A DNA stretch of 64,000 bases from CAWCUU01 sp963798855 (GCA_963798855.1 CAWCUU010000001.1:1364001-1428000), one strand, 5' to 3'. Numbered from the stretch's first letter, positions 9,931 to 22,819 are shown. Notes: generated by a model from the letters alone, not told the origin. Numbers and translations: made by a program.

Positions 9931-10140
9931 CTAGCGGATCGCTCCCCCCTTCGCGAAGTCGTAGAGCGTCACCCGCCTCAGCCGGTAGTACCGGGACCAG
10001 TACTGCCTCAGCGCCTGGACATAGGCCTGCAGCGCCTGGTCCTTCTCGTTGAGCCCGATGTAGAGGTCGCTGATCCCGATCTTGCCGATCACATAGCGGG
10101 CCTTCGCCACCTCGAACCGCTTCGCGGCGAGCCCCGGTCG
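9931..10140 (-). pseudogene. Remnant: C-terminal end of a TolC-family efflux protein
   Basis: On the minus strand about 69 residues ending at the TAG at 9931-9933 read AAKRFEVAKARYVIGKIG, then ISDLYIGLNEKDQALQAYV, then WSRYYRLRRVTLYDFAKG. This is the last helical repeat of an outer-membrane efflux protein of the TolC superfamily (the AxRFEVAK...IGKI...DLxxALNEKDxAxxxYxxALRxYW pattern). Upstream of about 10140 the similarity stops, although the frame stays open to 10218. The missing 80-85% of the gene, no start signal and an adjacent VOC remnant argue that it is dead. Confidence 0.75.
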
Positions 10141-10208
10141 CGGCTGGTGCGGTCTGCGGTTCGAGCGCAATGTAGAGCGAGGGACCCACACGCTCGCGAG
10201 GAGCCAGG

Positions 10209-10907
10209 ATGGAGCCACACACTCATGCAGAGCGACACTTCAGCGCGCGGATCGGCTGGCTGAGAGCGGCCGTGCTCGGCGCGAACGACGGCATCGTATC
10301 GACCGCCAGCCTGATCGTCGGCGTTGCGGCGGCCGAGACGGCGCGGTCCGGCGTCATGGTCGCGGGGCTGGCTGGGCTCGTGGCAGGGGCGATGTCGATG
10401 GCCGCGGGCGAGTACGTATCGGTCAGCTCGCAGGCGGATACCGAGAAGGCCGATCTGGAGCGGGAGCGCCTGGAGCTCTCGGAGCAGCCGGAGCGGGAGC
10501 TACGGGAGCTGCAGGGAATCTACGTCGCTCGCGGCCTCGACCCGCAACTCGCCGAGCGCGTCGCGGAGCAGCTCAGCGCGCGAGGCGCGCTGGCGGCGCA
10601 CGCGAGGGACGAGCTGGGACTGTCCGAGGTACACGCGGCCCGGCCGGTCCAGGCCGCGCTGGCGTCCGCTGCGACGTTCTCGGTCGGCGCCGCCTTGCCG
10701 CTTCTCACTGCCGCTCTGGCGCCAATGCAGTCGGTGATCGCGGCCGTTTCGGCGTGCTCGCTCCTGTTCCTCGCCCTCATGGGCGGACTCGCGGCCGGCG
10801 TCGGCGGGGCGAGCAGACTTCGCGGCGCATTGCGCGTCACGTTCTGGGGCGCCCTCGCGATGACGCTCACGGCCCTCGTGGGCAGGTTGTTCGGCACGGT
10901 CGTCTGA
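10209..10907 (+). CDS. VIT1/CCC1-family Fe/Mn transporter
   Basis: A 232-residue membrane protein of the vacuolar iron transporter family, expected to move Fe2+ or Mn2+ across the cytoplasmic membrane. The first helix reads AAVLGANDGIVSTASLIVGV, the family signature with the metal-path Asp. Helix 2 (VAGLAGLVAGAMSMAAGEYVSV) follows, then a charged cytoplasmic segment with many Glu (about residues 80-135), which binds metal in characterised members. Three more hydrophobic segments complete the protein. The ATG at 10209 follows a short GAGGAG stretch. It stands alone, downstream of two gene remnants. Confidence 0.9.
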   Translation: MEPHTHAERHFSARIGWLRAAVLGANDGIVSTASLIVGVAAAETARSGVMVAGLAGLVAGAMSMAAGEYVSVSSQADTEKADLERERLELSEQPERELRELQGIYVARGLDPQLAERVAEQLSARGALAAHARDELGLSEVHAARPVQAALASAATFSVGAALPLLTAALAPMQSVIAAVSACSLLFLALMGGLAAGVGGASRLRGALRVTFWGALAMTLTALVGRLFGTVV

Positions 10908-10954
10908 CTCCGGCCGGGCGGTCGCGCCTTTCTGCCGCTCCCGCTGCCGTCGGC

Positions 10955-10984
10955 TTGCCGCCCCGGTGACGGGGGGCGTAACTT
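10955..10984 (+). promoter_or_regulatory. Candidate sigma-70 promoter for the BNR gene pair
   Basis: TTGCCG at 10955-10960 and TAACTT at 10979-10984 are separated by 18 nt. The same -10 sequence occurs in the promoter proposed at 26245. It lies in the 190-nt gap before the first BNR gene; a 5' leader of roughly 105 nt would follow. Confidence 0.4.
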
Positions 10985-11097
10985 CGCCGGCGATCCAGAC
11001 CGCCTCCACCCATCGCCGGATACGATCGCGACGCCGTCGCGCCGAAGCCCCGAGCCCTCCGGGTGAAGGCCGCCGGCCACAGAAAGGAGCGAGTCCC

Positions 11098-14000
11098 ATG
11101 CGCCGTGGAACGATCAGCGGTTGGGCCCTCTTCCTCGTACTCGCTCCGCTCGGGCTCGCGGCCCAGGACGTGAACTCCTCCTATCTGAACCTCGTCGAGT
11201 GGCGAAACGTCGGGCCCACCCGCGGCGGCCGCGTCCTCGCCGTCGCCGGCGACCCGGCGAACGACCTCGTCTTCTATCAGGGCACGGCCGGCGGCGGCGT
11301 GTGGAAGACCGAGGATGGCGGCATCGACTGGCACAATGTCTCGGATGGCTACTTCCACACCGGCTCGGTCGGCGCGATCGGGATCGCGCCTTCCGATCCT
11401 CGGGTGGTCTACGTCGGGATGGGCGAGACCTGCATCCGCGGCAACGCGTCCATCGGCGACGGCGTGTACAGGTCCGCGGACGGCGGCAAGACCTGGCGGC
11501 ACGTCGGCCTCGAGGCGACGAGCAACATCGCGCGTGTGCGCGTGGATCCGACCGATCCCGATCTCGTCTACGTTGCCGCGCTCGGCAGCCCGTTCGGACC
11601 GACCCCCGATCGCGGCGTATATCGCTCGAAGGACGGCGGCCGCACCTGGCAGAAGATCCTGTATCGCGACGAGAACACCGGCGCGATCGATCTCGTCCTG
11701 GACCCGAGCGACTCGCGGGTTCTGTACGCCTCGTTCCTGCAGGAGCGCCGCTACCCGTGGGGCTTCACGAGCGCCGGGCCGGGAACCGGCCTGTTCAAGA
11801 GCACGGATGGTGGCGATCACTGGATGGAGCTGACGAAGAACCCGGGGCTGCCGGACGGGCCGAAAGGGCGGATCGGCATCGCGGTCTCGCCGGCGCGACC
11901 CGATCGCATCTGGGCCATCATCGATGCGCAGCTCGGCAAGAAGGGTGTCTTCCGCTCGGATGACGCGGGCTCCACGTGGGAGCGCCTGAACGAGGACGCC
12001 GACCTCACGCAGCGGCCGTGGTACTACCATCACATCTTCGCCGATCCGAAGGACGCGAACGCCGTCTACGTGCTGAACGTCCGCTTCTGGAAGTCGACCG
12101 ATGGCGGCAGGACCTTCGAGCAGATGGAGGTTCCGCACGGCGACAACCACGACCTCTGGATCGACCCGAAGAACCCGCTGCGCATGGCCGAGGGCAACGA
12201 CGGCGGAGCGGTGATCAGCTTCGACGGCGGCCGCTCCTGGTCCGACGTCATGAACCAGCCGACGGCGCAGCTCTACCATGTAGCCGTGGACGACGCCGTG
12301 CCGTATCGCATGTATGCCGCGCAGCAGGACAACACCACGATCTCCGTGCCGAGCCGCTCCGACTTCGGCGTGAATACCGTCGAGGACTGGTTCACGGTCG
12401 GCGGCGGCGAGGACGGTTACGTCCAGCCGCGGACGGATGACCCGGACATCGTCTACGCCGGTGACCACCACTTCCTGACCCGCTACGACCGGCGCACGAA
12501 GCAGACGCGTGACATCTCGCCGAACCCCGAGACCTACTACGGCTGGGGCGCGGCGGACATGCTGTACCGCTTCTGGTGGACCTATCCCGTGATGACCTCA
12601 CCTCACGACCCGAACGTGCTTTACGTAACGTCGCAGTTCGTGCACCGCTCCACGGATGAGGGGCAGAGCTGGGAGATCATCAGCCCGGACCTCACGCGCC
12701 ACGACCCGAAGACGCTCGAACGCACGCCCACCTACGACCACCCGCAGCCGGGCCCGTACTGGGGCCCGATCACCCGCGAGGCCTACGGCCCGGAATGGTA
12801 CGCGACCATATTCGCGTTCGCCGAATCGCCGGCGAAGGCCGGCGTGCTCTGGACGGGCTCGGACGACGGCTGGATCCACGTCTCGCAGGACGCCGGCAAG
12901 ACGTGGACGAAGGCCAACATCCCGGATCTGCCCGAGTTCGCGCTGATCAGCATCATCGAGCCGTCGGCGCACGACCCGGCTACGGCGTTCGTCGCCGCGA
13001 CGCGCTACAAGCTGAACGACGATCACCCTTACCTGTACAAGACGCACGACTTCGGGAAGAGCTGGACGAAGATCACGACCGGCATCCCCGAGGGCGACTT
13101 CACGCGCGTGATCCGCGAGGATCCCGAGCGGCCCGGGCTGCTCTACGCCGGCACCGAGCGCACCGTCTACGTCTCCTTCGACGAGGGTGGGCACTGGCAG
13201 CCGTTGAGCAACGGGCTGCCCGTCGTGCCGATCCACGACCTCGCCGTCAAGAACGGCGACCTCGTGGCCGCGACCCACGGGCGCTCGTTCTGGATCCTCG
13301 ACAACGCCGCGCTGCTGCACCAGCTCGACGCGGCCGCGATCGGCCAAGACGCGCACCTCTTCCAGCCTCGCCCGACCATCCGCTGGCGGAACGGCGGGGA
13401 CGCCGTCGCGTCCTACGCCGGCGAAGCCGTCTCGGGCCGCAACCCGCCCGATGGCGTCGTCATCCCGTTCTACTTGAAGACGCCGCCCACCGACGACGTG
13501 ACGGTGCGCATCGTCAAGGACTCCGAGGTGGTCCGCACCTTCGAGAAGGTGCCCGCGCGCGCGGGCGCGAACACCTTCACCTGGAACATGCGCTACCCGG
13601 ACGCCGTCGTGCTTCCCGACGCGGTCTTCCAGGGCAGCGCGCGCGGTCCGCTCGCTCCCCCCGGCGGCTACCGCGTCGAGCTGCAGGTGGCCGGTCGCAC
13701 GCTGAGCCAGCCGTTCGAGATCCGCCGCGATCCCCGCATCGCGTACAGCGACGCGGACCTCGCCACGCAGTTCGAGTTCCTGATGCACGTCCGCGACGAG
13801 CTGAGCGAGACCATGCGGCTCGTCGCGAAGATCCGCGACATGCGCGGCCGCGCCGAGGAGGCCGTGCGTAGCTCCGGTGGCAACGCGCGCATGAAGGCGG
13901 CGCTCGATGCGCTCAACGACAAGCTTTACCCGCTCGAGGAACGCCTCGTCCAGTACCGCGCCCGCGCCGGGCAGGACCTCATCGCCTGGCCGACCGGCGT

Positions 14001-14178
14001 GGACAGCAAGCTGGCTCGCCTGATGACGTTCGCCTCCATGGCGGACGCGCCGCCCACCGAGGGACAGCGCCAACTGTTCGCGCGGCTGTCGAAGATCGTC
14101 CAGGACCACGCGGCCGCGATCGAGCAGGTCGAGAAGAAGGAGTTCGCCGCGATCACCGATACGGCGCCGGAGCCATAG
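11098..14178 (+). CDS. Secreted BNR/Asp-box beta-propeller protein (VPS10/sortilin-like)
   Basis: This 1026-residue protein opens with a signal peptide (WALFLVLAPLGLAAQ), so it is exported. It then carries about eleven Asp-box (S-x-D-x-G-x-T-W) turns, for example KTEDGGIDW, RSADGGKTW, RSKDGGRTW, KSTDGGDHW, RSDDAGSTW, KSTDGGRTF, RSTDEGQSW, VSQDAGKTW and KTHDFGKSW. These are the repeats of sortilin/VPS10 and sialidase beta-propellers, here likely two propellers covering about residues 30-780. The C-terminal 240 residues have an Ig-like strand region and a helical tail. Proteins of this build are abundant in Gemmatimonadota, but their ligands are unknown. I see no catalytic set for a glycosidase. 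A ribosome-binding site (AAAGGAG) precedes ATG at 11098. Confidence 0.85.
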   Translation: MRRGTISGWALFLVLAPLGLAAQDVNSSYLNLVEWRNVGPTRGGRVLAVAGDPANDLVFYQGTAGGGVWKTEDGGIDWHNVSDGYFHTGSVGAIGIAPSDPRVVYVGMGETCIRGNASIGDGVYRSADGGKTWRHVGLEATSNIARVRVDPTDPDLVYVAALGSPFGPTPDRGVYRSKDGGRTWQKILYRDENTGAIDLVLDPSDSRVLYASFLQERRYPWGFTSAGPGTGLFKSTDGGDHWMELTKNPGLPDGPKGRIGIAVSPARPDRIWAIIDAQLGKKGVFRSDDAGSTWERLNEDADLTQRPWYYHHIFADPKDANAVYVLNVRFWKSTDGGRTFEQMEVPHGDNHDLWIDPKNPLRMAEGNDGGAVISFDGGRSWSDVMNQPTAQLYHVAVDDAVPYRMYAAQQDNTTISVPSRSDFGVNTVEDWFTVGGGEDGYVQPRTDDPDIVYAGDHHFLTRYDRRTKQTRDISPNPETYYGWGAADMLYRFWWTYPVMTSPHDPNVLYVTSQFVHRSTDEGQSWEIISPDLTRHDPKTLERTPTYDHPQPGPYWGPITREAYGPEWYATIFAFAESPAKAGVLWTGSDDGWIHVSQDAGKTWTKANIPDLPEFALISIIEPSAHDPATAFVAATRYKLNDDHPYLYKTHDFGKSWTKITTGIPEGDFTRVIREDPERPGLLYAGTERTVYVSFDEGGHWQPLSNGLPVVPIHDLAVKNGDLVAATHGRSFWILDNAALLHQLDAAAIGQDAHLFQPRPTIRWRNGGDAVASYAGEAVSGRNPPDGVVIPFYLKTPPTDDVTVRIVKDSEVVRTFEKVPARAGANTFTWNMRYPDAVVLPDAVFQGSARGPLAPPGGYRVELQVAGRTLSQPFEIRRDPRIAYSDADLATQFEFLMHVRDELSETMRLVAKIRDMRGRAEEAVRSSGGNARMKAALDALNDKLYPLEERLVQYRARAGQDLIAWPTGVDSKLARLMTFASMADAPPTEGQRQLFARLSKIVQDHAAAIEQVEKKEFAAITDTAPEP

Positions 14179-14180
14179 AG

Positions 14181-15566
14181 ATGCGAGGACCCTTCGCCGC
14201 CCTCCTCCTCGCCGCCATGGCACACGCCGCATCTGCCCAGACGGCAGGCTCGCTACCTTCCGCGCCCGAAGCGCACGTCGTCACCATCACGCCCCCGGGC
14301 CAGAGCGGCAGCGAGCCTTGCATCGCGGTCGACCCGAGCGACCCCGACCGCGTGGTGGGCGGCGCCGGCGGCGAGTGGTTCGCCTACTCCACGGACGCGG
14401 GCCGCACGTTCACCACGGTGCAGCCGGCCGGGAAGGGAGGCCGCTCCGGCGGCGACTGCTCGCTCGCGTTCGACGACCGCGGGAACGTCTTCCTGTCCTT
14501 CCTCTGGATCGAGCGCCTGGGCACGCCCGGCTACTGGGGACACGGCTCGGGCGCGAACGGTGTTTTCGTGCGGCGCTCGCAGGACGGCGGCAGGACGTGG
14601 GACGAGCAGGAGACTTCCGAGAAGTCGTGGACCGGCGACGAGTCGCAGGTCTGGCTCGAGGACATGCCGCGCATCTGGTCCGACACGCGGCCGAACAGCC
14701 CCTACAGGGGGAATCTGTACGCCGCGTGGATCGAATGGCAGCTCACCCAGTCCATCGTGCTCTTCAGCCGGTCCACCGACCACGGGCGGAGCTGGTCGCC
14801 TCCGGTCCGGATCAGCACCGAGCCCGGCTGGCCCCGCGATGACAACGGAGCGGTCGTCGGGATCATCGGCGCGGTGGCGGCCGACGGCACTCAGTACGTG
14901 GTCTGGAACACGGGACTGAACGTGACCATGGCCGTCTCGCGCGACGGCGGCGACAGCTTCGAGCCGTCACGTTCGATCTTCGACGTGGGACCGCCCTACT
15001 TCGGAGGCGCGGTTTCCATTCCGGGCCTGTCGCGGGCGATGGGCTTTCCGCAGGTCGGCGTCGACGACCAGGACGGCACCCTCTACGTCACGTGGAGCGA
15101 CTTCCGCAACGGCGACGTCGACGTCTTCATCCGACGGTCCCAGGATCACGGCAGGTCCTGGAGCCAGGCCGCCCGCGTCAACGACGACCCCATCCACGAC
15201 GGCGCGGACCAGTTCCTCCAGTGGATGGCGGTGGACCCCGTGGATGGCTCCGTGTACGTGCAGTTCTACGACCGCAGGGAGAAGCCGGGCAGCCTCGACA
15301 CCCGCGTCACGCTCGCGCGCTCCACCGATGGCGGCCGGACGTTCCGGAACTACGCATGGAGCGAGGAGTCGTTCACCGGTCACGACATGTTCCTCGGCGA
15401 CTACATTCGGATGACCGCCTATGGCGGCCGCGTCTACGGCATCTGGGCGGAGGGTGCCCCCGAAGGATACGCCGTCGAGGGAGACGCCGCGCCGCGCTCG
15501 GGCACCAGACGGACGCCGACGATCATCAAGGTCGGCACCGCGCAGTTCCCGCTGCGCCGGCGTTGA
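14181..15566 (+). CDS. Secreted BNR-repeat sialidase-like protein
   Basis: A 461-residue exported protein (signal MRGPFAALLLAAMAHAASAQ) starting 2 nt after the previous stop, so co-transcribed with it. It contains six Asp boxes: STDAGRTF, RSQDGGRTW, RSTDHGRSW, SRDGGDSF, RSQDHGRSW and RSTDGGRTF, enough for one six-bladed propeller as in exo-alpha-sialidases. I could not identify the arginine triad or the Tyr/Glu pair of true sialidases, so a binding role is as likely as hydrolysis. Its pairing with a larger Asp-box protein suggests that the two work on the same extracellular target. Confidence 0.82.
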   Translation: MRGPFAALLLAAMAHAASAQTAGSLPSAPEAHVVTITPPGQSGSEPCIAVDPSDPDRVVGGAGGEWFAYSTDAGRTFTTVQPAGKGGRSGGDCSLAFDDRGNVFLSFLWIERLGTPGYWGHGSGANGVFVRRSQDGGRTWDEQETSEKSWTGDESQVWLEDMPRIWSDTRPNSPYRGNLYAAWIEWQLTQSIVLFSRSTDHGRSWSPPVRISTEPGWPRDDNGAVVGIIGAVAADGTQYVVWNTGLNVTMAVSRDGGDSFEPSRSIFDVGPPYFGGAVSIPGLSRAMGFPQVGVDDQDGTLYVTWSDFRNGDVDVFIRRSQDHGRSWSQAARVNDDPIHDGADQFLQWMAVDPVDGSVYVQFYDRREKPGSLDTRVTLARSTDGGRTFRNYAWSEESFTGHDMFLGDYIRMTAYGGRVYGIWAEGAPEGYAVEGDAAPRSGTRRTPTIIKVGTAQFPLRRR

Positions 15567-15629
15567 GAGCCGGCAGGGTCAGCGCCGACGCGGCCGCGCG
15601 AGCTCGGTGGGTGCAGGCCGCACCCGCCA

Positions 15630-15914
15630 TCACAGCCGCGGCCCCCGCCCCCGCGAGATCACTCCGACGATGAGCGAGAACAGCGTCGCGCCGATGATCG
15701 CCCACACGACAGGGAAGGACCAGCCGCCGATGTCGACCACCAGCATCTCCGGCAGCCCGAACCGCCCGGCAAGCCACCCGCCTAGCAGCGCGCCGATCAG
15801 ACCGACCGCCGCCGATACGAGACAGCCGCCCAGGGAGTAGCCCGCGATCGACTGCCCGATAGCGCCGGCCACCCCCGCGACCAGCAGCAGCACCAGCAGC
15901 CCCACCAGTGACAT
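15630..15914 (-). CDS. GlsB/YeaQ/YmgE-family stress membrane protein
   Basis: A 94-residue protein with three hydrophobic helices rich in glycine: LVGLLVLLLVAGVAGAIGQS, LVSAAVGLIGALLGGWLAG and VVWAIIGATLFSLIVGVI. The order and the closing arginine-rich tail match the transglycosylase-associated (GlsB/YeaQ) family, small inner-membrane proteins induced by stress. Their biochemical role is unknown. It is convergent with the BNR pair and starts at ATG 15914. Confidence 0.85.
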   Translation of the reverse strand: MSLVGLLVLLLVAGVAGAIGQSIAGYSLGGCLVSAAVGLIGALLGGWLAGRFGLPEMLVVDIGGWSFPVVWAIIGATLFSLIVGVISRGRGPRL

Positions 15915-16152
15915 GGACGCCCCCGCTCAGCGTGGATTCTCGGCGCCGGCCGCCGGAGTCTCGAGAAGCACGTAGATGCCGGCCTGACCGCCACCGCGTG
16001 CGCGTGCCTCGCTAGCCATTTCGCACTCCCATTCTTCGCGGCTCGGCCTTCCGCCGCCCTCGCGGCCACGGCGACTCCGCGTCCGGGGCGCCTCGAAGGC
16101 AAGAAGAGCGCCAAGCCAACCGCTAGCGGCACTTTTCGCCCGGCCGCCGCGG
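15915..16152. other. Intergenic region without a recognised gene
   Basis: The 238 nt between the GlsB-type gene and the tRNA promoter show no convincing gene. A 30-codon minus-strand frame (15927-16019) has a weak GGGAG before its ATG but no recognisable motif. The promoter of the GlsB-type gene should lie here, but I could not assign it. Confidence 0.5.
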
Positions 16153-16181
16153 TTGACGGCGAACCCCACTCACATTAGACT
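16153..16181 (+). promoter_or_regulatory. Sigma-70 promoter of the tRNA cluster
   Basis: TTGACG at 16153-16158 and TAGACT at 16176-16181 are exactly 17 nt apart, and transcription would begin about 45 nt before tRNA-Pro. A -35/-10 pair of this quality just before an RNA operon is convincing in such a GC-rich sequence. Confidence 0.65.
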
Positions 16182-16231
16182 CTTGCTCTCTCTCTGGCGG
16201 CTATGCATGACACCGCCGGATGGGGCCTCGG

Positions 16232-16305
16232 CGGGGCGTGGCGCAGCTCGGTAGCGCGCCTGCTTTGGGAGCAGGAGGTCCTCGGTTCAAATCCGAGCGC
16301 CCCGA
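16232..16305 (+). tRNA. tRNA-Pro (anticodon UGG)
   Basis: A 74-nt cloverleaf. The acceptor arms CGGGGCG and CGCCCCG pair, with discriminator A at 16305. The anticodon stem CCTGC/GCAGG encloses TTTGGGA, giving UGG. The T-loop reads GGTTCAAATCC. CCA is not encoded. Confidence 0.96.
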
Positions 16306-16317
16306 CTCCCCGGTCCT

Positions 16318-16392
16318 GCGCCCGTAGCTCAGCCTGGATAGAGCGGCGGCCTTCTAAGCCGCGGGTCATAGGTTCGAATCCTATCGGGCGCG
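16318..16392 (+). tRNA. tRNA-Arg (anticodon UCU)
   Basis: A 75-nt cloverleaf with acceptor arms GCGCCCG and CGGGCGC. The anticodon stem GCGGC/GCCGC encloses CTTCTAA, so the anticodon is UCU and it reads AGA/AGG. T-arm GGTTCGAATCC. It follows tRNA-Pro after 12 nt and lacks an encoded CCA. Confidence 0.96.
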
Positions 16393-16417
16393 CTTGCGGA
16401 TTCGGTACCGCGTTGCT

Positions 16418-16492
16418 GGTGGGCGTAGCTCAGTCGGTTAGAGCGCCAGGTTGTGGCCCTGGAGGTCGCCGGTTCGATTCCGGTCGCTCACC
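16418..16492 (+). tRNA. tRNA-His (anticodon GUG)
   Basis: The acceptor arms GTGGGCG and CGCTCAC pair with one G-U. A G at 16418 can serve as the extra G(-1) that pairs with C73 at 16492, a hallmark of tRNA-His. The anticodon stem CCAGG/CCTGG encloses TTGTGGC, giving GUG. Confidence 0.96.
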
Positions 16493-16493
16493 C

Positions 16494-16536
16494 TTCCGAC
16501 CGCCCACCGGTCGGAACCCCGGCCCTCCGGGCCGGG
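16494..16536 (+). other. Two perfect adjacent hairpins after tRNA-His
   Basis: TTCCGACCG (16494-16502) pairs perfectly with CGGTCGGAA (16508-16516) around a 5-nt loop. Directly after it, CCCGGCCC (16518-16525) pairs with GGGCCGGG (16529-16536) around TCC. There is no T-run, so they may be processing signals or a weak/Rho-assisted stop that separates the first three tRNAs from tRNA-Lys. Confidence 0.6.
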
Positions 16537-16617
16537 TACCCGGTCGCGCTCCAACCCGAGCGCGCTCGGACCGCGCCCACCGGGACGCAGGACGGGCCCC
16601 GGCCCGCCTCGCAGGAT

Positions 16618-16690
<73 letters not shown>

Positions 16691-16695
16691 CTGGG

Positions 16696-16905
16696 TATCA
16701 CGGCAGGCGCTCACGGCAGGCGCCGACGGCAGGCGCTCACGGCAGGCGCTCACGGCAGGCGCTCACGGCAGGCGCTGAAATCAGGCGCTCTGTACACGCC
16801 ACGACAAAGCGCGCGGCGTCCTGCGCCTGCACTGGCGCCTTCAGTTGGCGCCTTCAGTTAGCGCCTTCAGTTAGCGCCTTCAGTTAGCGCCTTCAGTTGG
16901 CGCCT
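16696..16905. repeat. Facing arrays of a 13-bp repeat (locus 1)
   Basis: Left array: GGCGC starts at 16706, 16719, 16732, 16745, 16758, 16771 and 16784, a 13-nt period, with unit GGCGCTCACGGCA. Right array: the complement (unit GCGCCTTCAGTTA) recurs at 16823, 16835, 16848, 16861, 16874, 16887 and 16900. Read on the minus strand the right unit is GGCGCTAACTGAA, matching the left unit at 10 of 13 positions. About 30 nt separate the arms, so transcription would give a long imperfect hairpin. The same family occurs at 58132-58288. It lies between tRNA-Lys and the rRNA promoter. Confidence 0.88.
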
Positions 16906-16936
16906 GGAGCGGGGTGGAGCGGGGAGGCCCCAGGGC

Positions 16937-16965
16937 TTGACTCACAAACATTTGTGTAGTAGGTT
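16937..16965 (+). promoter_or_regulatory. Candidate promoter of the rRNA operon
   Basis: TTGACT at 16937-16942 and TAGGTT at 16960-16965 are 17 nt apart, in a locally AT-rich stretch. The leader to mature 16S would be about 165 nt. A perfect TTGACA at 17001 has no suitable -10 partner. Confidence 0.5.
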
Positions 16966-17136
16966 AGAAGGCTGCATGGTCGCGCTACGCGACCCGCTGT
17001 TTGACAACCGAGGTCGATGGAATCGGGTGGCCCCCGTGGAGGGCGTTCCTTCCCTCCACATAAAGGGTCGATCAAAGGAAAATGATTCTGAACGTCAGAA
17101 GTGTTGGCGTTGGGAATGAGCAAGAGTCGGACTTTT

Positions 17137-22021
<4,885 letters not shown>

Positions 22022-22096
22022 CTCCCCGACGAAAGGGAGCCGGAGCCCCTCGTGCTGGAGCCGGTCCCACGCTTTCCCTCTTGCCCATGCTGCTGC

Positions 22097-22216
22097 TGGC
22101 CGGTGGCTTTAGCGCGGGGGATACACCCGTTCCCATCCCGAACACGGTCGTTAAGCCCCGCAGCGCGGATGGTACTGCTCGGGAGACCGAGTGGGAGAGT
22201 ACGACGTCGCCGGCCG
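22097..22216 (+). rRNA. rrf: 5S ribosomal RNA
   Basis: A 120-nt RNA. Terminal helix I forms between GGCCGGTGGC (22098-22107) and GTCGCCGGCC (22206-22215). The CCCGTTCCCATCCCGAACACGG loop-B/C region and GAGTACGACG near the end are typical of 5S. It lies about 75 nt after 23S in the same operon. Confidence 0.95.
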
Positions 22217-22225
22217 CTTTCGTGG

Positions 22226-22270
22226 AAGGGGCGCACGGATCTCAGGGTCCGGGCGCCCCTTTCTTCGTTT
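22226..22270 (+). terminator. Rho-independent terminator of the rRNA operon
   Basis: AAGGGGCGC (22226-22234) pairs with GCGCCCCTT (22253-22261); inside, CGGA pairs with TCCG around an 8-nt loop. The stem is followed by TTTCTTCGTTT. It starts 10 nt after the 5S end. Confidence 0.9.
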
Positions 22271-22429
22271 GCACCGCAGAGTGCGCAGACGCTCACCGCC
22301 GAGAGCGCAGAGAGCGCAGAGAGACAACAACTCTTTGGGCTCTCACCGCCGAGAGCGCGGAGAGCGCAGAGAGACAAACAACTCTTTGGACTCTCACCGC
22401 CGAGAGCGCGGAGAGCGCAGAGAGAGTGG
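22271..22429. repeat. Tandem array, about 50-bp period (left arm)
   Basis: Three near-identical units begin with CTCACCGCCGAGAGCGC at 22292, 22342 and 22393, each continuing with GAGAGCGCAGAGAGACAA and CTCTTTGG; a degenerate partial unit precedes them. The core CACCGCCGAGAGCGC is the reverse complement of the core of the array at 22560-22716, so the two form a large inverted repeat around about 130 nt. No gene is present in either arm. Confidence 0.85.
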
Positions 22430-22559
22430 GCAACCCTGGACGGTACGGGCTCGAGCCGCGCGGCGGATTCACCGGTGAGCCCGGAGTGCGCCGCGGAGCC
22501 CAACCAGAGAAAACGAACCGTTCGAGTGCCTCGTGCCTTACGCGCGCGATACAGCTCGC

Positions 22560-22768
22560 CCTCGGCGCCCTCGGCGGTCCACTCATCCGTTGTCGTTCTC
22601 GGCGCCCTCGGCGCTCTCGGCGGTCCACTCATCCGTTGTCGCTCTCGGCGCCCTCGGCGCTCTCGGCGGTCCACTCATCCGTTGTCGTTCTCGGCGCCCT
22701 CGGCGCTCTCGGCGGTGATCCATCGCGCGCTCCCCCTCGGCGTTCCTGCCCCTCCACGCTCTCCGCGG
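22560..22768. repeat. Tandem array, 46-bp period (right arm, inverted)
   Basis: The GGTCCACTCATCCGTTGTCG segment begins at 22576, 22622 and 22668, an exact 46-bp period, alternating with TTCTCGGCGCCCTCGGCG and CTCTCGGC. A final degenerate piece (CACGCTCTCCGCGGTGAAG) lies at 22755-22773. GCGCTCTCGGCGGT is the reverse complement of the left-arm core ACCGCCGAGAGCGC. Nothing in the 22430-22560 spacer looks like a gene. Confidence 0.85.
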
Positions 22769-22819
22769 TGAAGCTCACCGGCTTTCCCAGGCTTTCCCAC
22801 GGGCCTATCTTCGCACGCC

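Noticed and set aside
14181..15566. True sialidase (NanH)
   Set aside because: Asp boxes alone do not prove catalysis, and I could not place the arginine triad or the Tyr/Glu pair.
15927..16019. 30-codon minus-strand frame with a weak ribosome-binding site
   Set aside because: No motif, hydrophobic segment or overlap with a neighbour supports it.
16696..16905. CRISPR-like array
   Set aside because: Units are 13 bp with no spacers, they face each other, and no cas genes are present. The arrays at 22271, 22560, 23948 and 58132 fail the same test.
17001..17006. Perfect TTGACA before 16S as a second rRNA promoter
   Set aside because: No acceptable -10 hexamer lies 16-18 nt downstream.
22284..22771. 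Open frames of 95-254 codons across the inverted arrays
   Set aside because: They arise from repeat translation (AES and RRE repeats) on both strands and in several frames; no start signal or domain is present.
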